From an uncultured Anaerolineae bacterium (GTDB lineage: Bacteria; Chloroflexota; Anaerolineae; Anaerolineales; Villigracilaceae): 52,309 nucleotides of DNA. The DNA is taken from assembly GCA_903846015.1 (NCBI GenBank), contig CAIMZS010000501.1, positions 1 through 52,309 of the forward strand. The letters run 5' to 3'. Shown in pieces: positions 15,044 to 23,865 of the stretch (its first letter is position 1; every line of letters starts with the position of its first letter). Under the pieces are notes generated by a model, which was not told the DNA's origin, made no database searches, and saw only the letters and a program-made list of their open reading frames with translations. A program made the position numbers and the translations under genes.

Positions 15044-17137
15044 ATGAATAACACAACCGCACCGACTATTCCAAACCCGATCGTGGTCGCATTGCAGAGT
15101 TTATTGCGCTCAACCGACATTGTCATGGCGCTTGCACTGGTGATTCTGGTTGGCATGCTGTTAATCCCGCTGTCCGCTTTTCTGGTGGATATGGCTGTAG
15201 CCTTAAGCATTGCAGCTTCGATTGGTATTGTGCTTTTGACGATGTTTATCAAGCAGCCGATGGAATTCTCAGTTTTCCCCACGGTTCTGCTGTTGATCAC
15301 CCTCTTCCGTCTCGGCATCAACGTATCTGTCAGCCGTCTTATTTTGCTCAGTGGTGATGCCGGGCAAATCATCACCACCTTTGGTAATCTGATTGTCGGC
15401 GGCAATTACGTCGTTGGCGTGGTCATCTTTATGATCTTGATGATTATCCAGTTTGTGGTAATCAACAGCGGTGCAGGACGTGTGGCCGAAGTCGCCGCTC
15501 GCTTCACCCTGGATGCCATGCCTGGTAAACAATTGGCCATTGACGCAGACCTCAACGCCGGGCTGATCGATGAAACTCAGGCTCGCCAGCGTCGCAAGGC
15601 CGTTGAAACCGAAGCCGATTTTTATGGCGCGATGGACGGCGCCAGCAAATTCGTTCGCGGCGACGCGATAGCCGCCATCATCATTATGCTGGTCAACATC
15701 ATTGGCGGGTTTGTGATCGGTGTGCTTCAGCGGGGTATGCCATTGGTGGATGCCCTGCAAACCTACGTTTTGCTTACCATCGGGGCGGGGTTGGCTGTTC
15801 AGGTTCCATCCCTGTTGGTGTCGGCTGCGGCTGGTTTGATTGTGACCCGCTCTACCTCGGAATCTTCCCTGGGTACTGAAGTCTCCATCCAACTCTCGAA
15901 TTTCAACGTTCTCGCCGTGGGCGCGGTAATCGTCGCGATGATGACGCTCGTCCCGGGTTTACCCACCATCCCCTTTATGTTGGTTGCAGTTGGTCTGGGT
16001 ACCGGGGCCTTCCTGGTCAACCGCACGCAAAACTCCCTCAGGGTGATTGAAGAAACCGCTGCCGCACCAGCGCTGACTACTGAAATGGAAACCCCTGAAC
16101 AAATGTTGGAGATGGTGGTGGTCGATCCGATTGAATTGGAAATCGGCTACAGTCTCATTCCGATTACCGATGAAGAAAATCAAGACAACCTGCTGCGCCG
16201 AATTACCGGTATTCGCCGCCAGATGATGAGTGAGATCGGCCTGATCCTGCCGGTTGTCCGCATTCGCGATAACCTGCGCCTGTTGCCGCAATCCTACCGC
16301 ATCAAAATTCGTGGGCAAGAAGTCGCCGCCAGTGAAATCATGTTAGACCGGCTGCTGGCAATTCCCGGAGCGGATATTGACGAGCCACTTCAGGGCATCC
16401 AAACTTCAGAACCGGCCTTCGGTCTGCCTGCCATTTGGATCAGCGAAACCGATCAAAACCCGGCTGAGTTGAAAGGCTACACAGTTGTCACTCCGCTTTC
16501 CGTTTTATGCACTCACCTGACCGAGGTTGTGCGCGCTTATGCTTCTGAACTTTTAAGCCGCCAACTCGTGCAAGAAATGCTTAACCAGCTTCGTCAAAAA
16601 GCCCCCGCCTCGGTGGAAGGAGTTGTGCCAGAGCTGCTTGGCCTGGGAGAAATCCAGAGCGTATTACGCAACCTGCTTCGAGAGCGCATTCCCATCCGTG
16701 ATTTGAGCGGCATTCTGGAAGTGCTCGCCAATAATGCCAGTATGACCCGTGACCCGCGTATCCTGGCGGAAGCTGTCCGGCAGAGTATGGCCAACACCAT
16801 CTCCAGCCAATATAAAGATGAAGCCAATACCCTGCATGTTTTTACACTTGCCCCACAGTTGGAAGCAACGCTGCGCTCTTCGCTGGTCTCGTCTGAGGGC
16901 AGCCCGGCGTTTCAGATCGACGCCAATCTTGCCCAGCGGGTGCTGCTAAAGATTGGTGAGCAAATGGAAGGTCTCGCACAGTTGGGACACATGCCCATCC
17001 TGCTCTCCCCGCGTGAGCTGCGCCTGGCTCTACGCCGACTGGTTGAACAATCACTTCCCAACCTGGTAGTGATGGCTTTCTCCGAAGTTGGGCAGGGAAC
17101 CAAAGTCAAAGCGCACGGCATGGTTAAATTGGATTAG
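15044..17137 (+). CDS. flhA: Flagellar export protein FlhA
   Basis: A 697-residue export-gate protein that forms the nonameric cytoplasmic ring. The N-terminal half has eight hydrophobic segments with the FHIPEP signature region (FSVFPTVLLLITLFRLGINV, GRVAEVAARFTLDAMPGKQ, AIDADLNAGLIDE). The C-terminal half is the cytoplasmic chaperone-docking domain (VRIRDNLRLLPQSYRIKIRG, MPILLSPRELRLALRRL). ATG 15044 follows GGAACC at 7 bases and is preferred over the in-frame TTG at 15029. Confidence 0.97.
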   Translation: MNNTTAPTIPNPIVVALQSLLRSTDIVMALALVILVGMLLIPLSAFLVDMAVALSIAASIGIVLLTMFIKQPMEFSVFPTVLLLITLFRLGINVSVSRLILLSGDAGQIITTFGNLIVGGNYVVGVVIFMILMIIQFVVINSGAGRVAEVAARFTLDAMPGKQLAIDADLNAGLIDETQARQRRKAVETEADFYGAMDGASKFVRGDAIAAIIIMLVNIIGGFVIGVLQRGMPLVDALQTYVLLTIGAGLAVQVPSLLVSAAAGLIVTRSTSESSLGTEVSIQLSNFNVLAVGAVIVAMMTLVPGLPTIPFMLVAVGLGTGAFLVNRTQNSLRVIEETAAAPALTTEMETPEQMLEMVVVDPIELEIGYSLIPITDEENQDNLLRRITGIRRQMMSEIGLILPVVRIRDNLRLLPQSYRIKIRGQEVAASEIMLDRLLAIPGADIDEPLQGIQTSEPAFGLPAIWISETDQNPAELKGYTVVTPLSVLCTHLTEVVRAYASELLSRQLVQEMLNQLRQKAPASVEGVVPELLGLGEIQSVLRNLLRERIPIRDLSGILEVLANNASMTRDPRILAEAVRQSMANTISSQYKDEANTLHVFTLAPQLEATLRSSLVSSEGSPAFQIDANLAQRVLLKIGEQMEGLAQLGHMPILLSPRELRLALRRLVEQSLPNLVVMAFSEVGQGTKVKAHGMVKLD

Positions 17138-17145
17138 AGACGAAC

Positions 17146-18384
17146 ATGGCCACAAAAACCTTCAAAGCCGATTCGATGCTGCAAGCTCTGCAACTGATCC
17201 AGGAAGAAATGGGTGATAGTGCCATTGTCATCTCAACGCGTGACGTGCCGGCCGGCCCAGCCTGGAACCGTTGGAAAAAAATAGCGGTCGAAATTGTAGC
17301 AGCATCCCCTGATTCGGTATCTGAATTGAAAGGTGCCCCTTCGCGTGATATTTCCGTGGCACCGGGTTTAAAACCGGCTGCCAGCCAGCTTATTATTGAA
17401 AAGGAAGAGGAAATCCCGGATATTGAATGGGTTACTGCCCCCGAACCGGTTGCAAAGCCCGCTGTGCGTGTTCTTGCCCCAAAAGCGTCACCGGCTCCGA
17501 TTGCTCCCGCGCCGGAGATCCCTGAACCGCTTCCGCCGGAAGTCTTGAGAAAACCGGCTGCCCCGCAAACCATAGGTACTGACCAGCAGATTTCTCCGGC
17601 GCTAAAAAAAATCCAACAGCAGTTATCCAATCAGGGTATTGACAGTACCTTGATCTCCGGCCTGGTGAATGTTGCCCTTGAAACTCTCAGCGCCAGTACC
17701 CTGGCGGATGAGGAAACATCCAAAAAATACCTGCTCCAACTGCTTGGGGCCGAGCTGCGTGTGCAGCCGGGACTGGGCAGCTACCGGGAAGGCCAGGTCA
17801 TCTGTCTAATTGGTTCCAGCGGATCTGGAAAAACCGCCACCCTTGCCAAACTGGCGCTCTTTTTGGGCGAAAAACTTAAGAAAAAGATTCTCTGGGTTTG
17901 TGCCGATACCGTTCGCGTTGGCGCAATCACCGAAGCCCGCGCTTTTACCGATGCCCTGGGAATTCCCTTGAAATTGGCGTACTCTCCGGCTGATTTGAAA
18001 GCGATTCTTTCAAACCCAGCGCCAGAAACCATCATCTTGGTGGATACACCCGGCTACAACCCGTGTAGTGAGAGCCAGGTCGTTGAATTGGGTGCTCTGC
18101 TGGCAGAAGCTCCCAGGCGCTGTACTTACCTGGTTGCCCCGGCTACCACGAAAGAAGCTGATTTATTCCAGCTTTCGGCAGCGTTTGGTATTTTCAACCT
18201 TGACGGTCTGATCGTTACCAAATTGGACGAGACCAACAGCTTTGGAAGTGTCTATAACTTCGCGCGCAAGAGCCAGGTTCCACTCGGTTACTTTACCACC
18301 GGAAAAGAAGTGGCCCGCAACCTGGAACAGGTTGATCCAGCCCGCCTGGTGGCGGCATTGTTTGGAAAAGGCTGGGCAAAATGA
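17146..18384 (+). CDS. flhF: Flagellar biosynthesis GTPase FlhF
   Basis: A 412-residue SRP-type GTPase that sets flagellar position and number. The N-terminal MATKTFKADSMLQALQLI is the basic-domain start. A Pro/Ala-rich linker (about 60-150) leads to the NG domain: P-loop GSSGSGKTATLAKL near residue 224, ILWVCADTVRVGA, LVDTPGYNP and VTKLDETNSFG (the TKxD-type guanine motif). The usual partner FlhG (MinD-like) does not follow. The next gene overlaps by 4 bases (ATGA) and encodes a small membrane protein. Confidence 0.94.
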   Translation: MATKTFKADSMLQALQLIQEEMGDSAIVISTRDVPAGPAWNRWKKIAVEIVAASPDSVSELKGAPSRDISVAPGLKPAASQLIIEKEEEIPDIEWVTAPEPVAKPAVRVLAPKASPAPIAPAPEIPEPLPPEVLRKPAAPQTIGTDQQISPALKKIQQQLSNQGIDSTLISGLVNVALETLSASTLADEETSKKYLLQLLGAELRVQPGLGSYREGQVICLIGSSGSGKTATLAKLALFLGEKLKKKILWVCADTVRVGAITEARAFTDALGIPLKLAYSPADLKAILSNPAPETIILVDTPGYNPCSESQVVELGALLAEAPRRCTYLVAPATTKEADLFQLSAAFGIFNLDGLIVTKLDETNSFGSVYNFARKSQVPLGYFTTGKEVARNLEQVDPARLVAALFGKGWAK

Positions 18385-18785
18385 AAAAGGATCCTGCTGA
18401 TCAACTGGAGAAGTTCGAAGCTCCGGTTGTAAAACCGGCGGTGCAAAAGCCCGCCAAGCTTCCCAAGAAGAAAAAGGAAACCGACAATATTCACCTGCCG
18501 GTTTTGGTGGAGTTTGCCTTTTCATTTTCCATTATTATCCTGATTATTTTCTCGCTGTCGATCATCGGAATCTCTTTCTTGATGGGTTCAAGCCTGCTTG
18601 ATCTGGTTGTGCGAACAAGTGTTGCCACGCTGGCTCTGGGCGGCTTGTTGATGGTGATTGCCTGGCAAATCTCCTCCGGGGTGTTGAAGTCCAGCCAGGT
18701 GGAGCAAGAAGAACCTTCCAAGAAAAAAACTGATGATTCAAAGCCTGCTGTTAGCTCTGAAAACGATAACAAGGCTGAGGTGTAA
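18381..18785 (+). CDS. Small two-helix membrane protein between flhF and fliA
   Basis: A 134-residue protein I do not recognise. It has a Lys/Pro-rich N-terminus (about 40 residues), two hydrophobic segments (about 47-72 and 80-100) and a charged Glu/Lys/Ser tail. It starts in an ATGA overlap with flhF and is followed by fliA 6 bases later, so translation is coupled. It occupies the site where many flagellar clusters hold flhG. It may be a membrane partner of FlhF, but nothing in the sequence proves this. Confidence 0.75.
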   Translation: MKKDPADQLEKFEAPVVKPAVQKPAKLPKKKKETDNIHLPVLVEFAFSFSIIILIIFSLSIIGISFLMGSSLLDLVVRTSVATLALGGLLMVIAWQISSGVLKSSQVEQEEPSKKKTDDSKPAVSSENDNKAEV

Positions 18786-18791
18786 TAGAAC

Positions 18792-19547
18792 ATGCTCATT
18801 CAAGCCGAAGCTGCCGATTTGTTGGAAGAATTTCTTGCTACTCGAACCCCTGAGCTGCGAGAAAAAATGGTTTTGAATGCAGTGCCACTGGTACACTACT
18901 TGTTGGCGCGTATGGGTTTGACCCAGGCTTTGGGCAGCGACTACGAAGATCTGGCGCATCAGGGTTTGCTTGGCTTAATCGAGGCGGTTGACCGTTATAA
19001 TCCAAAATTCGGTGCGCGTTTTAGCACGTACGCCAGTTTGAGGATTCGAGGTAAAATTCTTGACTATATGCGGGTTTCAGATTGGATGCCGCGCGCGGCG
19101 CGAAAGCGCACACGCCTCATCCAAAAAGCCATTTCATCTTTCTGGTCTGAGAATCTGCGCGAACCCACCGAAGATGAGATTGCCGCTGTGATGGGACTGA
19201 AGGTCGAAGAGATTCAACAGGGCCTGGCCGATTCGAGCCGTGTTCTGGTTTCGCTTGATATGATGATGGATGTAGACGATGCCAAAGATGGTTCCATGTA
19301 TGAGCGTCTCCATGATGAAAATCAGGTCAATCCTGAGGATACATTCGAAAACGAAAGTATTATTAAAGCCACGGCAGGCGCTTTGCAGAATCTTTCTGAG
19401 CGAGAGCAGATGATCTTATCCTTATATTATAAGGATGAGTTGACTTTCAAAGAGATTGGCAAAGTATTGGAAATTACCGAATCGCGGGTTTGCCAGTTGC
19501 ATGCTCGTGCGATCCTTTCAATGAAAGCGATGTTGCAAAATGAATAA
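18792..19547 (+). CDS. fliA: Flagellar sigma factor FliA (sigma-28)
   Basis: A 251-residue sigma-70 family factor of the FliA/WhiG group. Region 2 reads DYEDLAHQGLLGLIEAVDRYN and FSTYASLRIRGKILDYMR; a FliA-type DWMPRAARKR follows. Region 4 has LSEREQMILSLYYKDELTFKEIG and ITESRVCQLHARA. It drives late flagellar and chemotaxis genes and is held by FlgM (21606). Sigma-28-type promoters are visible before flgM, the DUF1521 gene and the chemoreceptor. It overlaps the next gene by 8 bases. Confidence 0.96.
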   Translation: MLIQAEAADLLEEFLATRTPELREKMVLNAVPLVHYLLARMGLTQALGSDYEDLAHQGLLGLIEAVDRYNPKFGARFSTYASLRIRGKILDYMRVSDWMPRAARKRTRLIQKAISSFWSENLREPTEDEIAAVMGLKVEEIQQGLADSSRVLVSLDMMMDVDDAKDGSMYERLHDENQVNPEDTFENESIIKATAGALQNLSEREQMILSLYYKDELTFKEIGKVLEITESRVCQLHARAILSMKAMLQNE

Positions 19548-20010
19548 TATACCGCGAGTTTCTCTTGAAGATTCTTTGTACGTGCTGCAGCTGGCGCGTG
19601 AAACTGCCCTGGCACAAAACAAGCCGGCTCAGGCCAAGCGTATGGGTCCGGTCGTCGAACAAATGCGCGGCCTGGTTTCCAGCAAGTCCCCAGCCCCCGG
19701 TTTGACGTCTTCCAATGGGGTAATGGGCCAGTCCGATTTTAAAGCACTGCTGGAAGTATCTCAGTCTCGCTTGAATCAGCCTGCGACCAGCGGCACGGAT
19801 AGTGCCAGCTCGTCCGCTACTTCGGCGATGGATCGCAACCGTCTGATTGGCGCGATGTCTGAAGCCAGTATGTCAGATATGGATATTGCCCGCCAGTTCA
19901 GCATGACCCGTGAAGAAGTACAACTGGTGTTGAACGTTCAGCGAAAAAATAATTCTTCAGCCTCCCGCCTTGACACCGGGACAGCGACCGCTTCGTATTT
20001 ACCGAGATAA
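19540..20010 (+). CDS. Small HTH-like protein overlapping fliA
   Basis: A 156-residue protein of unknown function, translationally coupled to fliA (8-base overlap). The first 45 residues are helical and basic, and the middle is Ser/Thr/Ala-rich and probably disordered. Near residues 105-135 the stretch SMSDMDIARQFSMTREEVQLVL looks like a short helix-turn-helix of the kind found at the end of DUF2802-like flagellar-cluster proteins. Position suggests a role in regulating the rod genes that follow or in tuning FliA. Both ideas are inference. Confidence 0.75.
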   Translation: MNNIPRVSLEDSLYVLQLARETALAQNKPAQAKRMGPVVEQMRGLVSSKSPAPGLTSSNGVMGQSDFKALLEVSQSRLNQPATSGTDSASSSATSAMDRNRLIGAMSEASMSDMDIARQFSMTREEVQLVLNVQRKNNSSASRLDTGTATASYLPR

Positions 20011-20023
20011 TGGAGTAAATCAG

Positions 20024-20782
20024 ATGATCAAAGGTCTCTATTCTGCCGCTTCTGCCATGGTGATGAATGCTGCCCGCCAGCAAGTCCTCAGCCATAATAT
20101 CGCCAACCTTGAAACCCCGGGTTTCAAGCAAATACTCACATCGGTTGAAGATTTTATGCAGAATCAATCCGTGTATAGTACTGCTCAGAATTTGACCGGC
20201 CCGGTGGACTATATTGGGCAAATGGGACTGGGTTCACAGCTTGGGCCGGAATTTATTGATTATTCACAAGGCCCGCTGATGAATACTGGCAACCTGCTTG
20301 ATTTTGCCATACAGGGCGATGGCATGTTTCAAGTCAAGACCCCCAACGGCAATTTATATACCCGTGATGGGCGCTTTACGCGGGATGCCAATAATACTCT
20401 CGTGACGGTGGAAGGGTACCAGGTCTTGAACAGCACCGGGCAAGTGATCCAACTCCCAACCGGGGATGTCGGGCTTGCCCCGGATGGCACCATCACTGTA
20501 AATGGCACCACCGTCACCAAGCTGGGTTTTGGTGTCTTTACCAACCCTGAGCTTGAATTGGTGCATTCGCAGGGTAATTTCTTTACGGGTCCGGCAGCCT
20601 CCACTTCTAAAACTGTGCCGCAGGTGGTGCAGGGTTATTTGGAAAGTTCGAATGCCAACCCAACCCAACTGATGACCCAATTGGTGGAAGTTTCTCGTTC
20701 GTATGAAGCCGCCCAAAAGATGGTTCAAAACAATGATGAATTGCTGGGTAAAACGATCGCCTCGCTGGGTCGGATTGGTTAG
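20024..20782 (+). CDS. flgF: Flagellar rod protein, FlgF/FlgG type (first copy)
   Basis: A 252-residue axial protein. It has the N-terminal rod-family motif LSHNIANLETPGFK, a central DFAIQGDGMFQVKTPNG and YTRDGRFTRDANNTLVT, and a C-terminal helix ESSNANPTQLMTQLVEVSR and YEAAQK. Both termini form the coiled coil of the rod. ATG 20024 follows TGGAG, and the longer in-frame start at 19970 lies inside the upstream gene. Order and length fit FlgF (proximal rod) before FlgG, but the two are hard to tell apart by sequence alone. Confidence 0.85.
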   Translation: MIKGLYSAASAMVMNAARQQVLSHNIANLETPGFKQILTSVEDFMQNQSVYSTAQNLTGPVDYIGQMGLGSQLGPEFIDYSQGPLMNTGNLLDFAIQGDGMFQVKTPNGNLYTRDGRFTRDANNTLVTVEGYQVLNSTGQVIQLPTGDVGLAPDGTITVNGTTVTKLGFGVFTNPELELVHSQGNFFTGPAASTSKTVPQVVQGYLESSNANPTQLMTQLVEVSRSYEAAQKMVQNNDELLGKTIASLGRIG

Positions 20783-20796
20783 TTAAAGGAGTAAAA

Positions 20797-21540
20797 ATGT
20801 ATACATCACTATTCCACACTCTGAATATTTCCCGCCAGGACATGATCAGCCGTCTGGTGGATTTGGATGTGACCAGCAATAACCTGGCCAATTTCAATAC
20901 TGCCGGGTACAAAGCCAGCCGCTCCAACTTCCAGGAAATTCTCCAGCAGCAGTCTAAGGAAGGCACTCAGTTGGTCAGCACCCAAATGCTGAATACCCAG
21001 GGCGCCATGCGCGATTCAACCAACCCCTACGATTTGGCCATTCAGGGTGAAGGTTTTTTTAGTGTGACTATGCCAGACGGCAAGGTCGGCTATACCCGTG
21101 ATGGTCAGTTTGGCCTGGATGCCAGCAACAATCTGGTCAGTGCCAGCGGGTATCCCCTGGTTTGGTCAGGGAAAATTTTACCGGGAATGACTAATTTCGC
21201 CATCAGTCCGGAGGGGAATGCGACTGCCACGGATGCAACTGGCAAGAATGTGGTTTTGGGCCAGGTATCGTTGACCATTTTCCCTAATCCGACGGCGCTG
21301 ACCAATAAGGGTGACAACATCTGGCTGGAATCGGTGCCATCCGGTAAGGCCCAGGTGGGCATCCCTGGCGCCCAAAACTTTGGAACGATTGCGTCATACC
21401 GGGTGGAACAATCCAACATCGAGCTTTCCCAGGAGATGACGCGTGTCATTTCCCTGCAGCGTTCCTTTAGTATGTCGCTTAAGGCTTTTCAACAGACGGA
21501 TAATATGATTTCCCAGGCGATTAACATGCGTAAGGCATAA
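20797..21540 (+). CDS. flgG: Flagellar rod protein, FlgG type (second copy)
   Basis: A 247-residue rod/hook basal-body protein. The N-terminal motif is VTSNNLANFNTAGYKASRSNF, the middle has YDLAIQGEGFFSVTMPDG and YTRDGQFGLDASNNLV, and the C-terminal helix is QSNIELSQEMTRVISLQR. It is diverged at the N-terminus (MYTSLFHTLNISRQDM) from the first copy. RBS AAAGGAG is upstream. No P-ring or L-ring genes (flgI, flgH) follow, as expected in an organism without a classical outer membrane. Confidence 0.88.
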   Translation: MYTSLFHTLNISRQDMISRLVDLDVTSNNLANFNTAGYKASRSNFQEILQQQSKEGTQLVSTQMLNTQGAMRDSTNPYDLAIQGEGFFSVTMPDGKVGYTRDGQFGLDASNNLVSASGYPLVWSGKILPGMTNFAISPEGNATATDATGKNVVLGQVSLTIFPNPTALTNKGDNIWLESVPSGKAQVGIPGAQNFGTIASYRVEQSNIELSQEMTRVISLQRSFSMSLKAFQQTDNMISQAINMRKA

Positions 21541-21564
21541 TGTTTTCACAGAATCGGTCGATAA
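21538..21564 (+). promoter_or_regulatory. Sigma-28 promoter for flgM-flgN-flgK-flgL
   Basis: TAATGTTT (21538-21545), exactly 11 bases and GTCGATAA (21557-21564) match TAAAGTTT-N11-GCCGATAA at 14 of 16 positions. The -35 overlaps the end of flgG. It lies about 40 bases before the flgM start and places flgM and the hook-filament junction genes in the late class, with FlgM feedback on its own promoter. Confidence 0.75.
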
Positions 21565-21605
21565 TAGTATTGTGAATTCATTTACCCTACAGGAGTAACT
21601 ATCCC

Positions 21606-21902
21606 ATGAAAATCGAAAATAGTGGCGTTTCATCCATCCTTCCAAAGTTGACCGAAGCCGCAGTCCGGGTTGAAAAGAAAGACGAGCGCCCTGAAGTTCG
21701 TTCCGTGCGCCCCAGCCAGGACAAGGCCGAAATGTCTGATCAGGCTCGCTTGCTGGCGAAAGCCCGCGTAGCGCTGGGGAACGTCGAAGACACCAATCCT
21801 GAACGCCTGGGTGCCCTTCGCAACCAAATTGCGAGCGGCGATTACACAATCCAGGTCAACGATCTCGCCCGTAAACTGGCGGCGAAATTCTATCCTAAAT
21901 AA
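21606..21902 (+). CDS. flgM: Anti-sigma-28 factor FlgM
   Basis: A 98-residue FlgM-family protein. It has a disordered basic/acidic N-terminal half and the conserved C-terminal helices: DQARLLAKARVALGNVEDTN, then ERLGALRNQIASGDYTI, and ARKLAAKF. It binds FliA until the hook is complete and is then exported. ATG 21606 follows CAGGAGTAAC. Its sigma-28 promoter just upstream provides feedback. Confidence 0.92.
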   Translation: MKIENSGVSSILPKLTEAAVRVEKKDERPEVRSVRPSQDKAEMSDQARLLAKARVALGNVEDTNPERLGALRNQIASGDYTIQVNDLARKLAAKFYPK

Positions 21903-21922
21903 CACTTCTCCGAGGTACCGCA

Positions 21923-22438
21923 ATGCTAGACGATGAATTCACAAATAATCGATTAGAGCTTGAACAAGTTTTGGTAAGGCAATTCAGGGTTTTACAAGAA
22001 ATGAATACCCTGACCCGCACGGAACGGGATGCATTATTGAGTGACCCCGAGCAAGTTTTGCGGATTGTGGAGGATAAAGAGGCCATGTTGGACAGCCTGG
22101 GCCTGCTTGAAGATCAATGCCGCAATATTGTCCAGGAACTTTCATTGGGATTAGGGCTGCGGACGGAAAATACTTCCATCCGGCAGCTTTTGCCGTTCTT
22201 GAAACCTGAAGATGCCAGTCGGATTAAAAATTTATCCGAAGGGGTTTCGGGTCTGGCCAGCCAGACGCGCGAATTAAATCGCGCCAATCAGGCCCTGGCT
22301 ATCACCAAGCTGGATTGGCTCAAAGCCACCCAGGATTTCCTGATCAGCATTTTCCTGCCGGATGCGGGCTATCGGTCGCCCAAGGGCGGGGTGCGGCACA
22401 CGGAATCAACTGGTTTGGGTGTTGAGTTTCGCGCTTAA
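21923..22438 (+). CDS. flgN: FlgN-like export chaperone
   Basis: A 171-residue helical protein in the usual flgN position between flgM and flgK. FlgN-type features are the N-terminal helix LELEQVLVRQFRVLQEMNTL, the LRIVEDKEAMLDSLGLLE segment and the late QTRELNRANQALAITKLDWL helix that binds the FlgK/FlgL tail. The last 30 residues are unstructured. RBS GAGGTA is upstream. Confidence 0.88.
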   Translation: MLDDEFTNNRLELEQVLVRQFRVLQEMNTLTRTERDALLSDPEQVLRIVEDKEAMLDSLGLLEDQCRNIVQELSLGLGLRTENTSIRQLLPFLKPEDASRIKNLSEGVSGLASQTRELNRANQALAITKLDWLKATQDFLISIFLPDAGYRSPKGGVRHTESTGLGVEFRA

Positions 22439-22449
22439 GGAACCTGACC

Positions 22450-23856
22450 ATGCCTACCATTTCCTCCGGTATTTCCATCGCGTTACAGGCAGTTCTGACA
22501 CAGTCTCAGGTGTTGGAAGTTACCCAGCACAATATCGCCAATGCCAGTACACCTGGTTACCGGCGCCAGGCAGCTATTTTGACTGCCGCGACGGCCTCTT
22601 CGGTGAACGCGGGTGAATATGTCCTGGGTGCCGGGCAGCGCGGCTCCGGGGTGACAGTTCAGCGCATCCAGCGTTTCAATCTTGATTTTTTTGATGGGCG
22701 TTACCGTTCGGTGACGGCTGAATCCAATAATTGGCAGGCCCAGAGTGAGATTCTTTCCCAGCTTGAACCGATGCTGGCTGAAACAACGGATGCTGGGCTG
22801 CTCCCCAAGCTGGACCAATTCTGGGCGGGATGGCAAACTCTTTCTAATGACCCGACCAATACCAGTTTGCGCGCGACTTTATTGAATGATGCCGGTATGC
22901 TTGCAAGTGCCTTCAATCAGCGCTCCAGCACCATCAAGCAGTTCAAAAACGACCAGAACCTGGCCGTCACCAGCCAGGTGGATCAGATTAATAACCTGGC
23001 CGGGCAGGTGGCCCAATTAAATGGCGAAATTTCCCGCGTGATTTCAGTAGGTGAACAGCCTAACGATCTGCTTGACAAGCGCGACCTGGCCCTGGACCAG
23101 CTCTCCCAGTTGACCGGATCTGCCTCTTTTGAACAAAAAAATGGCGAGACGATGGTATCCATCGGTGGGCATGTCCTGGTGGTGGGGCACGACGCCATCA
23201 AAGTGGAAGCGCGGACTTCTCTTGATCCTCAAGGTATGAATGTGGTGAATGCATATTGGTCAGATAATGCCAAATTGGCCCCGCCCAGCGGTAAGTTGAA
23301 AGGCATATTGGAAGCGCGCGATACCGTCCTGTCAGGTCAATTAGACTCGTTGAATACCATGGCGTCGAATTTGATGACGGCTGTCAATACGATCCATTCA
23401 GGTGGTTATGGTTTGGACAATACCACTGGAATGAGTTTCTTTTTGAGCACCGATCCATCCAATGTCGCTGGCACGATGGCTGTCAATTCAAACCTGACTA
23501 TTGATAATCTGGCAACTTCATCAGCGGCGAATCAGCCCGGCAATAATGAAATTGCCATGCAGCTTGCAAACTTAAAAACCAGCAAAGTACCCGGGCCGCT
23601 TAGCCTGAACGACCAGTACTCCGCCCAGATAACGAAAATGGCGATATTAACCCAACAGGCTTCGGATAATTCCTACCAGCATGGCCTGGTTGAAAAGGCG
23701 CTGGCAGACCAGCGTGAATCGGTTGTGGGCGTTTCTTTGGATGAAGAAGCTGCCAACATGGCCAAAGCCCAAAAGGCTTACCAGGCCGCGGCGCGGGTGA
23801 TGACCACCTATAATGACCTGCTCGATACGATTATTAATCGTATGGGAGTTGGATAA
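22450..23856 (+). CDS. flgK: Hook-filament junction protein FlgK (HAP1)
   Basis: A 468-residue junction protein. N-terminal ALQAVLTQSQVLEVTQHNIA and NASTPGYRRQ are the rod/hook-family start, GAGQRGSGVTVQRIQRFNLDF follows, then a variable domain. The C-terminal EEAANMAKAQKAYQAAARVM and TYNDLLDTIINRM form the matching coiled-coil half. Length is typical. It lies 11 bases after flgN and 9 before flgL. Confidence 0.95.
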   Translation: MPTISSGISIALQAVLTQSQVLEVTQHNIANASTPGYRRQAAILTAATASSVNAGEYVLGAGQRGSGVTVQRIQRFNLDFFDGRYRSVTAESNNWQAQSEILSQLEPMLAETTDAGLLPKLDQFWAGWQTLSNDPTNTSLRATLLNDAGMLASAFNQRSSTIKQFKNDQNLAVTSQVDQINNLAGQVAQLNGEISRVISVGEQPNDLLDKRDLALDQLSQLTGSASFEQKNGETMVSIGGHVLVVGHDAIKVEARTSLDPQGMNVVNAYWSDNAKLAPPSGKLKGILEARDTVLSGQLDSLNTMASNLMTAVNTIHSGGYGLDNTTGMSFFLSTDPSNVAGTMAVNSNLTIDNLATSSAANQPGNNEIAMQLANLKTSKVPGPLSLNDQYSAQITKMAILTQQASDNSYQHGLVEKALADQRESVVGVSLDEEAANMAKAQKAYQAAARVMTTYNDLLDTIINRMGVG

Positions 23857-23865
23857 GGAGCAGCG

